NCBI GenBank assembly: GCA_013396915.1
Contig: VWZL01004359.1
Span: 364,762 to 428,761 of the forward strand
DNA: 64,000 nucleotides
Source of the DNA: Stercorarius parasiticus
Lineage: Eukaryota; Chordata; Aves; Charadriiformes; Stercorariidae
Direction of reading: 5' to 3'
In this document: piece after piece, positions 52,801-64,000 of the stretch
Position numbering within the stretch: position 1 is the first letter of the stretch
Layout of the letters: the number at the start of each line of letters is the position of its first letter
Notes under the pieces: model-generated
Told to the model about the DNA's origin: nothing
What the model saw: only the letters and a program-made list of their open reading frames with translations
Databases searched by the model: none
Program-made: the position numbers and the translations under genes

Positions 52801-55800
52801 TGATTGCTCTTAGGAAATGTTTTGGTACAGTAAAATGTTGAACTATGAAAGAATTAGCCAGCATATTGTAAGCACAAATTGACTGGTAGGATGGTGCTTC
52901 TGATTTCTGGGTCCATTTTAGATAAACAAGTGACAGATAGTTTTCGTGGATGTTTTGTTGTTACTAGAAAGAGTAGTATTTTAGATTTAGTTCTTGTCAG
53001 TAGCAGCAACAATATTAAAGTATGGGTTGCAGAGAGTAATTTTGGATTGAATAATCAAATATCTATCTAGTTTTATTTCAGAAAGGAGGTTTTATTTCAT
53101 GAGACATGAACTTCTAGTCTTCTTCAAATTCTTGTAGCATATATTTTAGTTTTGCTCTTGTATTTTCTTTAGATTTGGTAATTTTATGGATTTTTTTACT
53201 CTTCTAAATGACATGCAGGGGGGTTTTTTGGCAAGATTATCTTGCTCAGTAAACCACGTTTTCTGCTAAATTTTTCATAGAGCTTTACATTTCAAATGTG
53301 TGTTTAATATTTCAGGATGTGGTTTTACTCTTTCCAAACTCTGCAATGAGAGAAATTTTGCATGATGTACCATCCACTACACTGCATCTGGTAACAGTAT
53401 TTCAAAGCTTATTCTTATATTATCAAGCTATGTTATTGGTATTGTTGTTAATGGAGAACTTTTTGGAAAAAATATGTTAATATTTAAAATATTCTTACTT
53501 TTTGCAAAATAAAGGATCTGTACCACCATCTTAAGTAACAAGCTATTTTATCTAAGTCAAAATTATGTCAACACGGTAACTTCTATATCTGAATTTTCTA
53601 TAGAAAGAAAGGAACAAAAACTTAGTAACAAAAATGTCAAGGATTTAAGCTTTACTTGAGATTCTGTTTACCCATAAATCTTACAAAATATTAGGAAATT
53701 TCTGCAGGTAAAGCATGCAAATTTAGTTTGTTTTTCTTTGGTTTATGGTTTTGTTTTGTTTTGGTTTTTTTTGCATTGTAATAAAATTAACGTTTTGTGA
53801 ATTAAGCCCTTCGGGGTAATTCTATAATATATCTAATAGTGCCAGATAGTGACCTCAGGCGCATTCTCAAAGTTTCTAGGAAGAATTACTCATCTATAAA
53901 TTAGTCAAAATCTTATTTAGTGGTGGAAATCGCTTTAAATCCTGTGAGTAATGAAGACAACTTGTTGAGTGTTCTGTTCTGATTAATTTGTCTGGGTTCC
54001 TCTCAAGAAGCCTTCTGCCTCAACTGAACCATTTCTTTCAACATTGCAGATTGTTTGTTAGAGGAAAAATGCGAGTTTATGCCATTAACGTTAGGAGACC
54101 TGTTTCACACGTTGGCACTAAGCCTTCAACCAGTATTTGATGGCTTGCCATATAGAGCTGTCTAAGGTGTGACACTTTTTAATATTACAATTGCAAGTAA
54201 TACAATGTGGTATTTGTCAGGAAGTGAGGTTTTTATTATTTTTGTTCAGTTAAAAGGATATTTTTGTATATATGTATATGAATCCTATAACATACTATAA
54301 CATAATTGTGTGCTTGTGTTGTGTCTTTTGACAATGTTGTGTCTTGCTGCCTTTAACTTTGGCAAGTGTGCACAATTAAATGCTGAAGTATGCGAGCATT
54401 GCTTGGTCATATATATGCTATAGCTTCCACATGTACTGCTCTTCAGCAGTGCCACAATGGCTCTTGAACTGTGGGCTCTGGTAAATAATGTCAATCTTCA
54501 TCTGCAAAAGGAAGTGAGCCAGAAAGGACTGCCAAAGCCAACATTATTAGGTTATACTTGGCCAATGTACTACTGGGTAGCATGTAAAATGATTTTACAA
54601 ATTACTTAATAGACAGTAGGAATATAGAAGTAGAACAGATTACAGTGAAAATGTTTTTATCTGTACCTTCTGCAGTGTGTTTAACTCATCTATGGAAACT
54701 ATTATCCACTAGCAATAACTGAGTGGACATTGTAGCTTGTAAAAGCACAGTGTTGCTGGCTGCAACAGTCTTGCCATCAGTAAGGTGAGCTGTATATTTC
54801 AGATCCCTAACATCTTCAGTTAAAGGTGGTAACTCAGTTTTCCACTACGAAGTATCAGAAAGTGTAACATTTAGTGGGATTTTTGAAAAAGGCATGGCTT
54901 TAAACAAGTGAATGCTATGTTCTGGCTGTAGAGTTCATGCAAATTCTTCAGTAATTCCTTTTTGTAATCCCAACCTGAGTGTATTGAAGTTTGTCTTCCA
55001 GTTCACCAGCCAGGGTCCTGTAATTTGTGTTTTCCTTCTTTCCCAACTCTTGACAAATTTCTGTTGTATCTGTTTTCTGTTTTGATTCTGTTTTCTTACG
55101 TGAATTAGGGTTATTAATGTCTTTGCAAGTTCATATATCAAAAAACAGTCATCGGTTTATCGTTTATGTTTATTAACTTTTAGAATGTCTCTGACATAAG
55201 ATTTACATTAACCCTCTTCCTATTTTGTAGAAAAGTCCTCTTTCTCTTGATACTTAAACATACTAGGGCTAGACACAGTATTTCTCACTGTAGCCTCCTT
55301 GTACTTTTTGAAGAGATGAAGAGTAAAAACTGGCAGGCTGAATTTTTGGCATGGAGTATCCTAATCAGCTAACACTGTCAGCTCAGATCAGTTAGCCCTT
55401 TCCTATAGCAGAAGTGACAACTTTACCCTTCGCTGTTAATGCCTAGATAATAGCAGCTTCTGTTGTTCTGAAGGCGATTCCCTGAAAAACACTAAAGCTA
55501 GAATCCCAGGCTACAAGAAGAGGAAAAATAGGAGTGTGCTTATTTTTGCATGGGTTAAAAAGCATAATGAAAACAGTAATATTTTTTTTCTCTTTTGAAA
55601 CAAATAAGTTGTAAATGGCTATTAGGCTCTTCAAAATGATAGCAATTGTGGAATTTTATTTATAAAATCTGTATTTCAAAGAGCACATTTTTCTGTTTTT
55701 GTAAGAAGGACATGATATCATAGACACTGGAATTATAATGTACTTATGTAGATATAACAGCAAGACTAAATCAATAAGCGATTTATATGTAATTAAAAGT

Positions 55801-57484
55801 ATTGTTGCTTATTTCTGTAAATTTTGTCATTGAATCTGAGTGATTTCAGAGTCTTGTCTAAAAAGATGAGTTGTTTAATTTCAGATTTTGCAGTCTTAAG
55901 CAGAAAATCTTAATTTTCATGTACGTACAGGGAACCTCTGTGAATAGAGTATCTCTTGTGTGAGACATACTAGAAACAAAACTAAATCATAAGAGTGGGA
56001 CAAGAATCTATAGAAAACCAGAAAAGGCAATTTAGATTTAAAAGTTTTAGCTTTGTCCAGTCAGACAGCTCACATGCGGGGAAAATGGGAAGATCTTTTT
56101 TATTAGCTCATACTATGACAAAGAACATCATTGTTTTGTCAAAGCACTGGTCAGTAAAAATGACCCATATCTGTTTTCAGCATGTCAGCTGCCTTCTCTT
56201 GAAGTGGCATGTTCCCCCTCAGCAATTCTTAATTTTCCTGGTGGTAGTTAGGCACTTTGAGGTAGGTCCGTTGCAACGCTGTTAAAAGAACAGCAAGTGA
56301 TCAAATAGTCAAAATAGATGTGGATTTTTTCTAAAGATACATTATAATTACAGCTTTTTTTGTTTGTTTTTTTCTTTAAGGAATAGTAGATAGACCAAAG
56401 AGAGACTGTTTACTTGTGTATACATAGGAAATCCCAGCTGATCTGTGTCATGAAGAGACTGAAACTATTTTTCTGAGGAAGTTCATAATTTGTTTGTGAG
56501 AAGTTCTGTGTTGAGAAGCCGTTGGAACAAGAGGAAAATATGTCCTTTTTTCAGTACTTTAAAATAGGGCTGGAGAGGTGTTATTTCTAGTCTCTCCTAG
56601 TGAACTACTACTACATGAATGTGGACTGAAAATTGAATTTTCATCTCAACTTCTATAACTTCTTTACAAATTCTTCCTGCTAGTAACAATCATTTATCGT
56701 AACAAAATGGTTTGCAAAATACATGCCAAATTTTATCTTGAAAATAAAAGCTTACAGTAATGTTTGTTTTCAGGTGGATTTACAGGACATACAAAGACTT
56801 TTCTCAAGCCATTTACAAACAACATTTGTGACAATAGAGTAGTTGGTCAAAGTTAGGTAAGTAAAATACTAAACATGGTTGAGAGGCATAAAATGCTTTT
56901 AACTTGACTTAATTAAGTGTTTTCCTCCACTATTTGTAAGTTGGGTAGTGTAGAAATATGTTGCTTCAGATGCTGTCTTCACTCTGTATGTACCTCTCCC
57001 ATTCTTACTGTGCATTGGCTTGTCTCAGTAGCCCTTAGTCCCTTTGGGCTCCATAAAAGCCAATGTAAAGGTTATCTAAAATAAGCAAGTTTCATGCATT
57101 GACCTATATAACACATGCACGACTCTCACCAACCTTCCAGGTAGTTTATTTAGGAGTTACTGTCTGGATCAAATCTTTGGTTGTCTGCTTTTACTGACAT
57201 CCTTAATTCCAAATTGCTTCCTACACTACTAGAATGTCTGAAGATGTGTAGAGGAGATTATTATGCAAAGAACAGTGTTATAAGAACAAATACCTTTGAT
57301 TTTATTTCTAAAAATCAGACAAATATTTCTCCTAATAATAGTGATGTTATTCCAGGATAGGTTTGCAAAGAAGGCAAGGAGGCAAAGTTACATCCACTTC
57401 TGAAACAATTTATGGTAGTTTCCTGGGCAGTGACATATATGTTGGGATATTTCCTTTAATGCAGTATTTTTCCTTATGTAAGCA
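49826..57484. other. Intronic, nothing coding recognised
   Basis: AT-rich intron with scattered T-tracts (for example about 50428-50439, 50502-50514 and 50860-50870) and a (TTTTG)n-like run at 53749-53765. An NF-E2/AP-1-like TGACTCAGC is at 51111-51119. I see no SYN2 exon 2, no nested gene and no RNA gene. Confidence 0.65.
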
Positions 57485-58390
57485 GTCATAGAGTCATAGA
57501 ATGGGCAGCGGGACCTTCCGCTAGACCAGGTTGCTCAAAGCCTCGTCCACCCTGGTCTTGAACACCTCCAGGGATGGGGCAGCCACAGCTTCTCTGGGCA
57601 ACCTGGGCCAGGGGCTCACCACCCTCACAGCAAAGAATTTCTTCCCAATCGCTCATCTAAATCTCCCCTCTTTCGGTTTAAAACCGTTTCCCCTCATCTT
57701 ATTGCTCCCCTCCCTGATCCAGAGTCCCTCCCCAGCTTTCCTGTAGCCCATTTAGGGACTGGAAGGGGCTCCAACGTCTCCCCAGAGCCTTCTCTTCTCC
57801 AGGCTGAACACCCCCAACTCTCTCAGCCTGTCCTCACAGCAGAGGGGCTCCAGCCCTTGCAGCATCTCCGTGGCCTCCTCTGGCCCCACTCCAACAGGTC
57901 CATGTCCTTATGCTAGCACCCCAGAGCTGGAGGCAGCACTGCGGGGGGGGTCTCCCCAGAGTGGAGCAGAGGGGCAGAATCGCCCCCCTCACCCTGCTGC
58001 CCACACTGCTGGGGATGCAGCCCAGGCTGTGGGGGCTTTGTGTGCTGCCAGCGCGCATTGCTGGCTCATGTTGAGCTTCTCATCCACCAACACCCCCAAG
58101 TCCTTCTCCTCAGGGCTGCTCTCAAGCCATTCTCTGCCCAACCTGGATTTGTGCCTGGGATTGCTCTGACCCAGGTGCAGGACCTTGCACTTGGCCTGGT
58201 TGAACTTCATGAGGTTCGCACAGGCCCACCTCTCCAGCCTGTCCCCATCCCTCTGGATGGCATCCCTTCCCTCCAGCGTGTCAACCGTGCCACACAGCTT
58301 GGTGTCATCTGCAAAACTGTTGAGGGTGCACTCAGTCCCACTGACCACGTCACCAACAGAGATGTTAAATTTAGTCCCAGTACTGACCAA
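57485..58390 (-). mobile_element. CR1 LINE, 5'-truncated, with RT remnants
   Basis: The + strand starts with the inverted CR1 tail (AGTCATAGAGTCATAGAATGG) and continues through the inverted 3'UTR into ORF2. On the minus strand a frame from 58402 to 57989 still shows the reverse-transcriptase core motif FADDTKLCG and the family segments [14 protein letters not shown] and [20 protein letters not shown]. The frame breaks downstream of this, and the upstream RT and endonuclease parts are missing. It is a dead copy of about 0.9 kb, antisense to SYN2. The 5' truncation point near 58390 is approximate. It is GC-rich against the intron, as CR1 ORF2 usually is. Confidence 0.95.
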
Positions 58391-61300
58391 ATATATGTAC
58401 ATGCTTCAAATGCTACTGTGCACTGTCACAAAGGCTCTAAACACATGGAAAAAATGAGTTAACTTGATTTTCTTTATTCATGAAATGGTACAGAAGTCAT
58501 CCTAAAGGTTTAATTGTGCATTGATGTCTTACTGTGCTTAGGTGTGTGACTTAAAGGGATGGTATCACAACTTCATGCGCTGTTTGTTTAGCAGTTCTTC
58601 TGGTGACAGATCTGTAAGATGTAACATATCCTTAAACACAATAGCCATGAAACCATAATGATCTATTACTTTATGAAATAAGTGCATTCAAGAAAGTAAA
58701 AATAGAGATTTGTGATTCTCCTAATCGCTTTTATTTCTCGGGCTCTACTCGACTAGCTTGGCTTTGCACTATCCAAGATACGATTACATTAATTATTTTT
58801 TCAGAAGGCAGTTTTTAACAGCAAACTTTGCTCACAGTGCCAGAAGGCTGTTCTCGCTTTTCTTTACTGCTTGTTCTCCTAATTAATGTCAGCAATTGAT
58901 GCATAATGTATTTAATAATGTCCAGGATACTCAAAGACAGGTTTCAGTGAGATGGGTGTGATTGTTTCCAAACCTGCTTGCCTGTTGACTGCTAACACCA
59001 CATTTAATTGTATGTAGTATTCATTTCTGCCTGTTTACTATGTGTGTTCTAATGCATTAGAGGAAAAGTACATACACTTGGAACAATTTTTTTTTTCATG
59101 AAAAGTTGGATAGAACTTCGGGGAATGGTATACAAAAGTTAAAACATTTTTGCGATGATTCAAGGTCACTCAAAATTCTACAGGTGGAACTGGTATTAAA
59201 ATTGTTACGTATAGTATTAAGTATAAATTAATAACACAAGTGCTACATATCTGCATTTTATTTGTGGTTGTTTTTTACATGTATTTAATTTCAGAAATAG
59301 ATAATGGGCTGTACAACACAGGCCTCCATACAGGTTCTTGTACATGTGGGATGAGGATTGAAGCACAGAGACAGGTCAGTTTAGTAGTTGCTAATGAAGC
59401 CATTAGAACAGACGGGTTAATCTGGAAAGCACCTCAAGCAAATGGTAATTCATTTTGAAGACCAAATGCAAAGATCAGGTGGCTGTTTCATTACGTAAAG
59501 AGATGTATTTTTTACTGCTGATTCTTTACTTGAAAAAAAATATTCATGAAATAATGTGCATCTTCTCTAAAAACAATGGTAGAAGAATATTTCAGGCAAG
59601 GAATAGAAAATGAGAGATAAGAAGTAATGAGTACAATCATTCTGTGCTTGAGAGAGAAGAATGTTTTTCAATATATTTTATTAACAAAGAAGTAAATTCT
59701 GATGTATACCCATGGATTATTGCAGAAGCTTACAGTGTTTTCTTTCATCTTCACCAATTTTGTTCGCAAAACCCACTAACTGAAAATGGATTATTCACAG
59801 TACGAACTGTCAGTGATGTTCTGCTTGAGCAAATACATGTCTTATTGCTAGTAAATATGTTTCGCTAGTTTGCAGTTCCAGACAAATTTGGAAGAAACAC
59901 CTGGCATTTGATACAATGGATTCAGAAGAGAATTTTAAATGTACATGAAAGAGTCTTCATAGCCTTGAATTCAGATTGTTGCTTTTGAAATTAGGATCAT
60001 GAAAGAATTTAAAACAGGTTGCAAAATCTAAGTTCCTCCATGCTTGGAAGAACAGGCTGTAGTTGCTTGCTGAAGTTGTTACTGACTGCTTGGGTTACTC
60101 ACAAACTCAATTTATCCACAACAGCAAAGTCAACGCTCAGAGGTCTCACTCTCTCTTCTTCATGAAAAGAATAGAGATGCTGCTAGCTTGGAGGACCATC
60201 TACCAGTACAGAATGTGATTTTCAAAAAGGTTGAGAAATGCTTTTGTCTTGATCAGCTGGGCAGCACCTGAATGGCAGTTTTCAAACACAGGTCATAGCT
60301 TGAGTACCAAAGGAGAAAACAAGACCAAAATCTTTCTGCTTCAGTATTCAAAAAGAAAATTCATGTTTCTACTGTAAATATTGTTTGGAATGATAATATC
60401 TTTCTGTCTGCCTCCAAATGACAGAGAATAGTGCAAGAAAATTTATGAAAGAGGAGCTGCTTTGTGGTTGGGACTCTTGTAATTTTTAGTCTGCAGTTTG
60501 GTTCAGCATCTCAGCGTTATTTGATCATGTCTTTAGCACATGTTTTCAATAATATTACCAATATCTAAAATAGATGAGAGAGAATTAACAGAACTAAAAA
60601 TTCTTTCACTTCTGATCTCATGTGAGATATTTTATTCACTTTTTAAACTCTTTTAATTTTTGTCTTTATGGGTGTACTTGTTTCTTCAGGTAAGTTTACA
60701 TAAGGGAAAATTATTTTTTTGCAGTGAGAGGAAAAAATGGAGAAGTCTGTTAATAGAACAGAATATCCCAACAGTGGAAAGCAAAACATTAAAATTTTAT
60801 TTTCTAGCATATTAACACTATACTCTCATGAAAATATGTTACCTGCTTTCCCAAACTATCAACAAGAATAAGGCCTGAAATAAGGTCGCCGCTTAAAAAT
60901 TAAGACTTGTGCAACAAGTTACGATGGCAAAACCAGTACCTATTTTTCAGAGCAGAAGATATTATTTCTCTAATAAAATTTTTTATCAGAAGGAATTTTT
61001 GATAGCTATGTGCAGTGACTGAACATATATGGAAACATTTTACAATGGATATAGATTTCAGGTAGTGGCATCTTACTGTGTTGTTACTGCGTTGGAGAGT
61101 TCAGGAGTAACCTGGGGTGTTAGAACAGGATAAGCATGTAGGAATACAAAGCCAGAATACTTTGCTTCCAGCAGTACAGTCAAGGGGCTAGGACACGGTT
61201 ATCATCCTTCAACAAGATCTGCAGTAGCTTAACTAAATGTTAAGGTTGACTTTTGTTATCTTGTGAGACCAAATCAAGAGCAGGTGGATGTTTTGCAGGA

Positions 61301-64000
61301 CCCAGAATATTTGTTCTTCTAAATAGTCATCCTTATTTGCAGATCTTAATTTTTTGTTATTTTTTGTTATCTTCTGTGGATATTTCAGTGCATTTTTCTA
61401 TGTCCTCACATTTTTATCTCCTTCTAGTAATGTTGTAGTACAGTTTTAGTGGTTTTCTGAAAGCTTATTAATGTTTAAATGGCTAAATGACAGGAAGGGG
61501 CTCTTGTGCATTTAGAGACATTAAATCAACAGTGCTCTATGTTTATAAAGAAAGAAATGCTCATCTAATTTGACATGATTACTAGTATTTTGTATCCAGA
61601 TCCTTGCCTGAACTCCCACTGAAAGAGGAAATAAAAATGGGGCATTTGTAATTTTAATAATGTAAATGTTCTAGGTTCGGGTTCTTCCTTTCCTTTATCC
61701 TGTGTGTTAAGCGTGACTGCTTAATTGTGTGTGTTTATTTGGATTTTTTTTCTTCCCTAACACTATTTCAGTACATTTTTGTTGGTGAGGTTTGTGTGTA
61801 TACTTGTAAGAAAAATGACAAGATAGTGTAAGTTCTGAAAGCTCTCTGTGCTAAGTAACAAAAGAACAATGTCGGTGCTGCAAAAACATTTGATGGGAAT
61901 TTGACTACCTTAAGTTGCCTTTCCAGCAAAAACATGGAATGCTGCCTTTTTCCTCAGGTGTTGTGACGTATCAGGTCTAACTTGGCATGATATGCCATCT
62001 TAAATTGACCAGATTCCAGTTCTCACAGCAATCCGTGCTCTAACAAGGAAGCATCATATTCCAAGATGACTGGAAGTGGATCTCCAGTCCTGCAGGGTGG
62101 GTTGGTTATTTTTGTTTGTTTGTTTTAATTCTCAGGTTCTCTAAGCAAATGGAAACTCCTGGCCTTGCTAGCTATGCCTCCAGAATCATGTTCCTTACAG
62201 TGCCCGGCACTGTCCTGGGTTTTCTGTAGGTTTAAGATCAAACAGCATTACTGTGACCTAAAATGACTTTACATCATGTACTAAAAGGTGTCTGGAGTAG
62301 TTCAAGTTGGTTCCTCTACCAATGAAATCCATAGAGGACTGAGGGTACTTAGGGATGTGCATTGAAGAGAATTTCTTGCATTAGGCTGTTGGATGGCTTG
62401 TCCCTGGTACGCTGCTACTAAAATCATGAGTTGACTGAGCACATTTTGGGGAATGTGCATTGGTGCATGAATGCATACAAGGCTACATACAGTTCTTGGC
62501 TCTACTGTTCTCACAGTGGTACATGTAATCCTATCTGTACTTTGTTGTCACTGCTGTATTTCCAGATCTGCTCCCATATTGTTCCTATGTCTAAAGTGAG
62601 ATGAAGTTTAATACATTGCCTGACTCCATATAAACTAGTAATTTAGAAACAAGCAAGGTTTTACATATCTCTACAAAAGGGAAGGAGGTACCTCAGAAGA
62701 AAAACCTGGCCTCAGATCAACTCTCTTTCCCCTTACTATTTACTTTAACTGATGGCTGTGGCATTCATGGAGTCATTTTAGTAATGTGTGTAATAGGTGG
62801 AAGTTAGGTACTGTGTCAATGATTGCACTTGATAACAGGCTTGGACAAAAAAAAAAAAGAATCTCCAGCTATGATAATTATGTCAATGTTGATAAATCCT
62901 CTTTTGTTTTCTGCAAATGCTGTGCTTTGCTTTGCTATACTACAACCACTCGACTGCAGATTTTGCTTTATGTTGGGTTTACTCTGGTATGAATAAATCT
63001 ATTCTACGTCTTCTATGGTATGTTTACTACATTCAGTTACTTTCCTATTGAAGTGAGAAAATGGGACATGGACTTCAGTACTGACAAGTAAAGATCAATT
63101 CTCTACGATGCAAAAGATAGAATTTAGGCAATTATAAAATGTGCAGATACTGTCAATTCTATACATTATTGTAAGATAGTAGAAATTACTCACCTCTAAA
63201 GAATGAGCTGATCCTATCCAGCTGATACTGTAACATGATTTCTTTTTGTTGTATTGCAAAGTGTTGTGATACTGACATGATATGGCTTTGATAACCACTT
63301 CAGCCACGCTGTTTTCTACGTCTCTTATCAGTGAACTGCAAAAAGGTTTAGATTTGAAAATTGGCAAAATCAAATGTATTAAATATACCAGAGTAAGAAT
63401 ATCATGTCTTAAATGATTGCTAAATACCCATAGATGCCTTTACTAGTCACCATTCAGGAAATAAAGATCTCAGTAGGAGATTTGCTCTTTGAAGTTTCAC
63501 TCAGGAGATTGCTCTAACATCCATTTCTTTAAAAAGCAATCAAGGCTTTGTATTTTTAAGAGAGAAATCACCTGTCTTATGATGATGCTGGACAAATGCA
63601 CAGTCAGAGGTATATTTTGTGGGGGCTGGAGGCATGAAGGGTGACGTACAATAATTATTGCATGTTTTTCTAGAGTTTATAATAGAGAAGTATACCTGCT
63701 GTCATATGTACCTATGAAAATAGAGTACAGACTGAGTTTTGAGCTGTTTTAGCTGATCAGCTCCTTAAACTCAGGGAACTGTCAAGGGTGAAACTTCAGC
63801 ATTCAGCATTTCACATCAGCAGTCTGTGTCATAGGGTTTTGTCAATAATAGGCTTGTACCTCTCCAGCTGAGGATTTGCAAAATTAGACGTCAAGACACA
63901 TCTGTAACTACGCTCCTGATCTATGCCATATTTTTAGATATAAATGCATTTAGAAATTAGTATCTAGATACCAATTTTTAAAGCATTGTAGGAAGTGTTA
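58391..64000. other. Intronic to window edge, nothing coding recognised
   Basis: AT-rich SYN2 intron 1 continues to the edge. The block at 58760-58930 is rich in TAATTA/TTAATGT/ATTGATGCATAAT motifs and is discussed under findings. A short direct repeat (TTTTTTGTTAT twice) lies at about 61350-61370. No splice-bounded exon fitting synapsin is seen. Confidence 0.6.

Larger units (their letters stand above)
28594..64000 (+). other. SYN2: SYN2 intron 1 (5' portion)
   Basis: From the donor to the window edge I find no sequence encoding the expected start of exon 2 (the conserved synapsin segment after DW, of the type GKK..GDYDIKVEQ). The intron is therefore at least 35.4 kb, in line with the long first introns of vertebrate SYN2. 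The gene TIMP4, nested antisense in a later SYN2 intron of mammals, is not seen here. Repeats within the intron are listed separately. Confidence 0.75.

Noticed and set aside
57870..58462. + strand frames of 90-140 codons
   Set aside because: They are antisense shadows of the CR1 reverse-transcriptase fragment.
28594..64000. Nested TIMP4 gene in the SYN2 intron
   Set aside because: In mammals it sits in a later intron; no TIMP-like cysteine-rich exon is visible in this window.
1..64000. CRISPR arrays, operons, prokaryotic promoters or phage systems
   Set aside because: The window is vertebrate nuclear DNA with CR1 LINEs and long introns; no spaced identical repeats or dense coding exist.

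Overview
This is a vertebrate, almost certainly avian, genomic window: AT-rich non-coding DNA with scattered CR1 LINE fragments (the dominant bird retroposon), an LTR of a type familiar from bird genomes, and one CpG island carrying a single recognisable coding exon. The five N-runs show it comes from a draft assembly. I cannot name the species.

The only protein-coding sequence I can support is the first exon of synapsin II (SYN2), + strand, 28223-28593. It starts with the hallmark synapsin A domain ([17 protein letters not shown]/CaMK site at Ser10), runs through a Pro/Gln-rich B linker and stops just inside the C domain (VIDEPHTDW). It ends at a GT donor at 28594. It lies in a CpG island of about 1 kb (27.88-28.93 kb) with GC boxes. 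A 72-N gap removes 5'UTR or promoter DNA only 28 bases before the start codon.

Layout: 1-27.88 kb is upstream intergenic DNA with three CR1 pieces (84-165, 5233-5822, 9898-9977), a G-quadruplex run beside an 81-N gap (about 8.05 kb), two small tandem duplications and a perfect hairpin. 27.88-28.93 kb is the SYN2 promoter and exon 1. 28.59-64.0 kb is intron 1. I found no exon 2, so the intron is at least 35.4 kb. Inside it are a MIR-like SINE relic (32.2 kb), an unexplained 209-codon antisense ORF (40.3-40.9 kb), a 48-bp tandem repeat, an apparently identical 2,998-bp direct repeat whose two copies are separated by one N (42071-45068 and 45070-48067), an ERVL-like solo LTR (49.2-49.8 kb) and a 0.9-kb antisense CR1 fragment with reverse-transcriptase remnants (57.5-58.4 kb).

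I see no operon, CRISPR array, tRNA, rRNA or novel multi-gene system. The observation most worth acting on is the 3-kb tandem repeat, which looks like a false duplication made by the assembler. Next are the MIR-like relic, the unexplained antisense ORF and a few AT-rich, homeobox-motif-rich segments that could be conserved regulatory elements.
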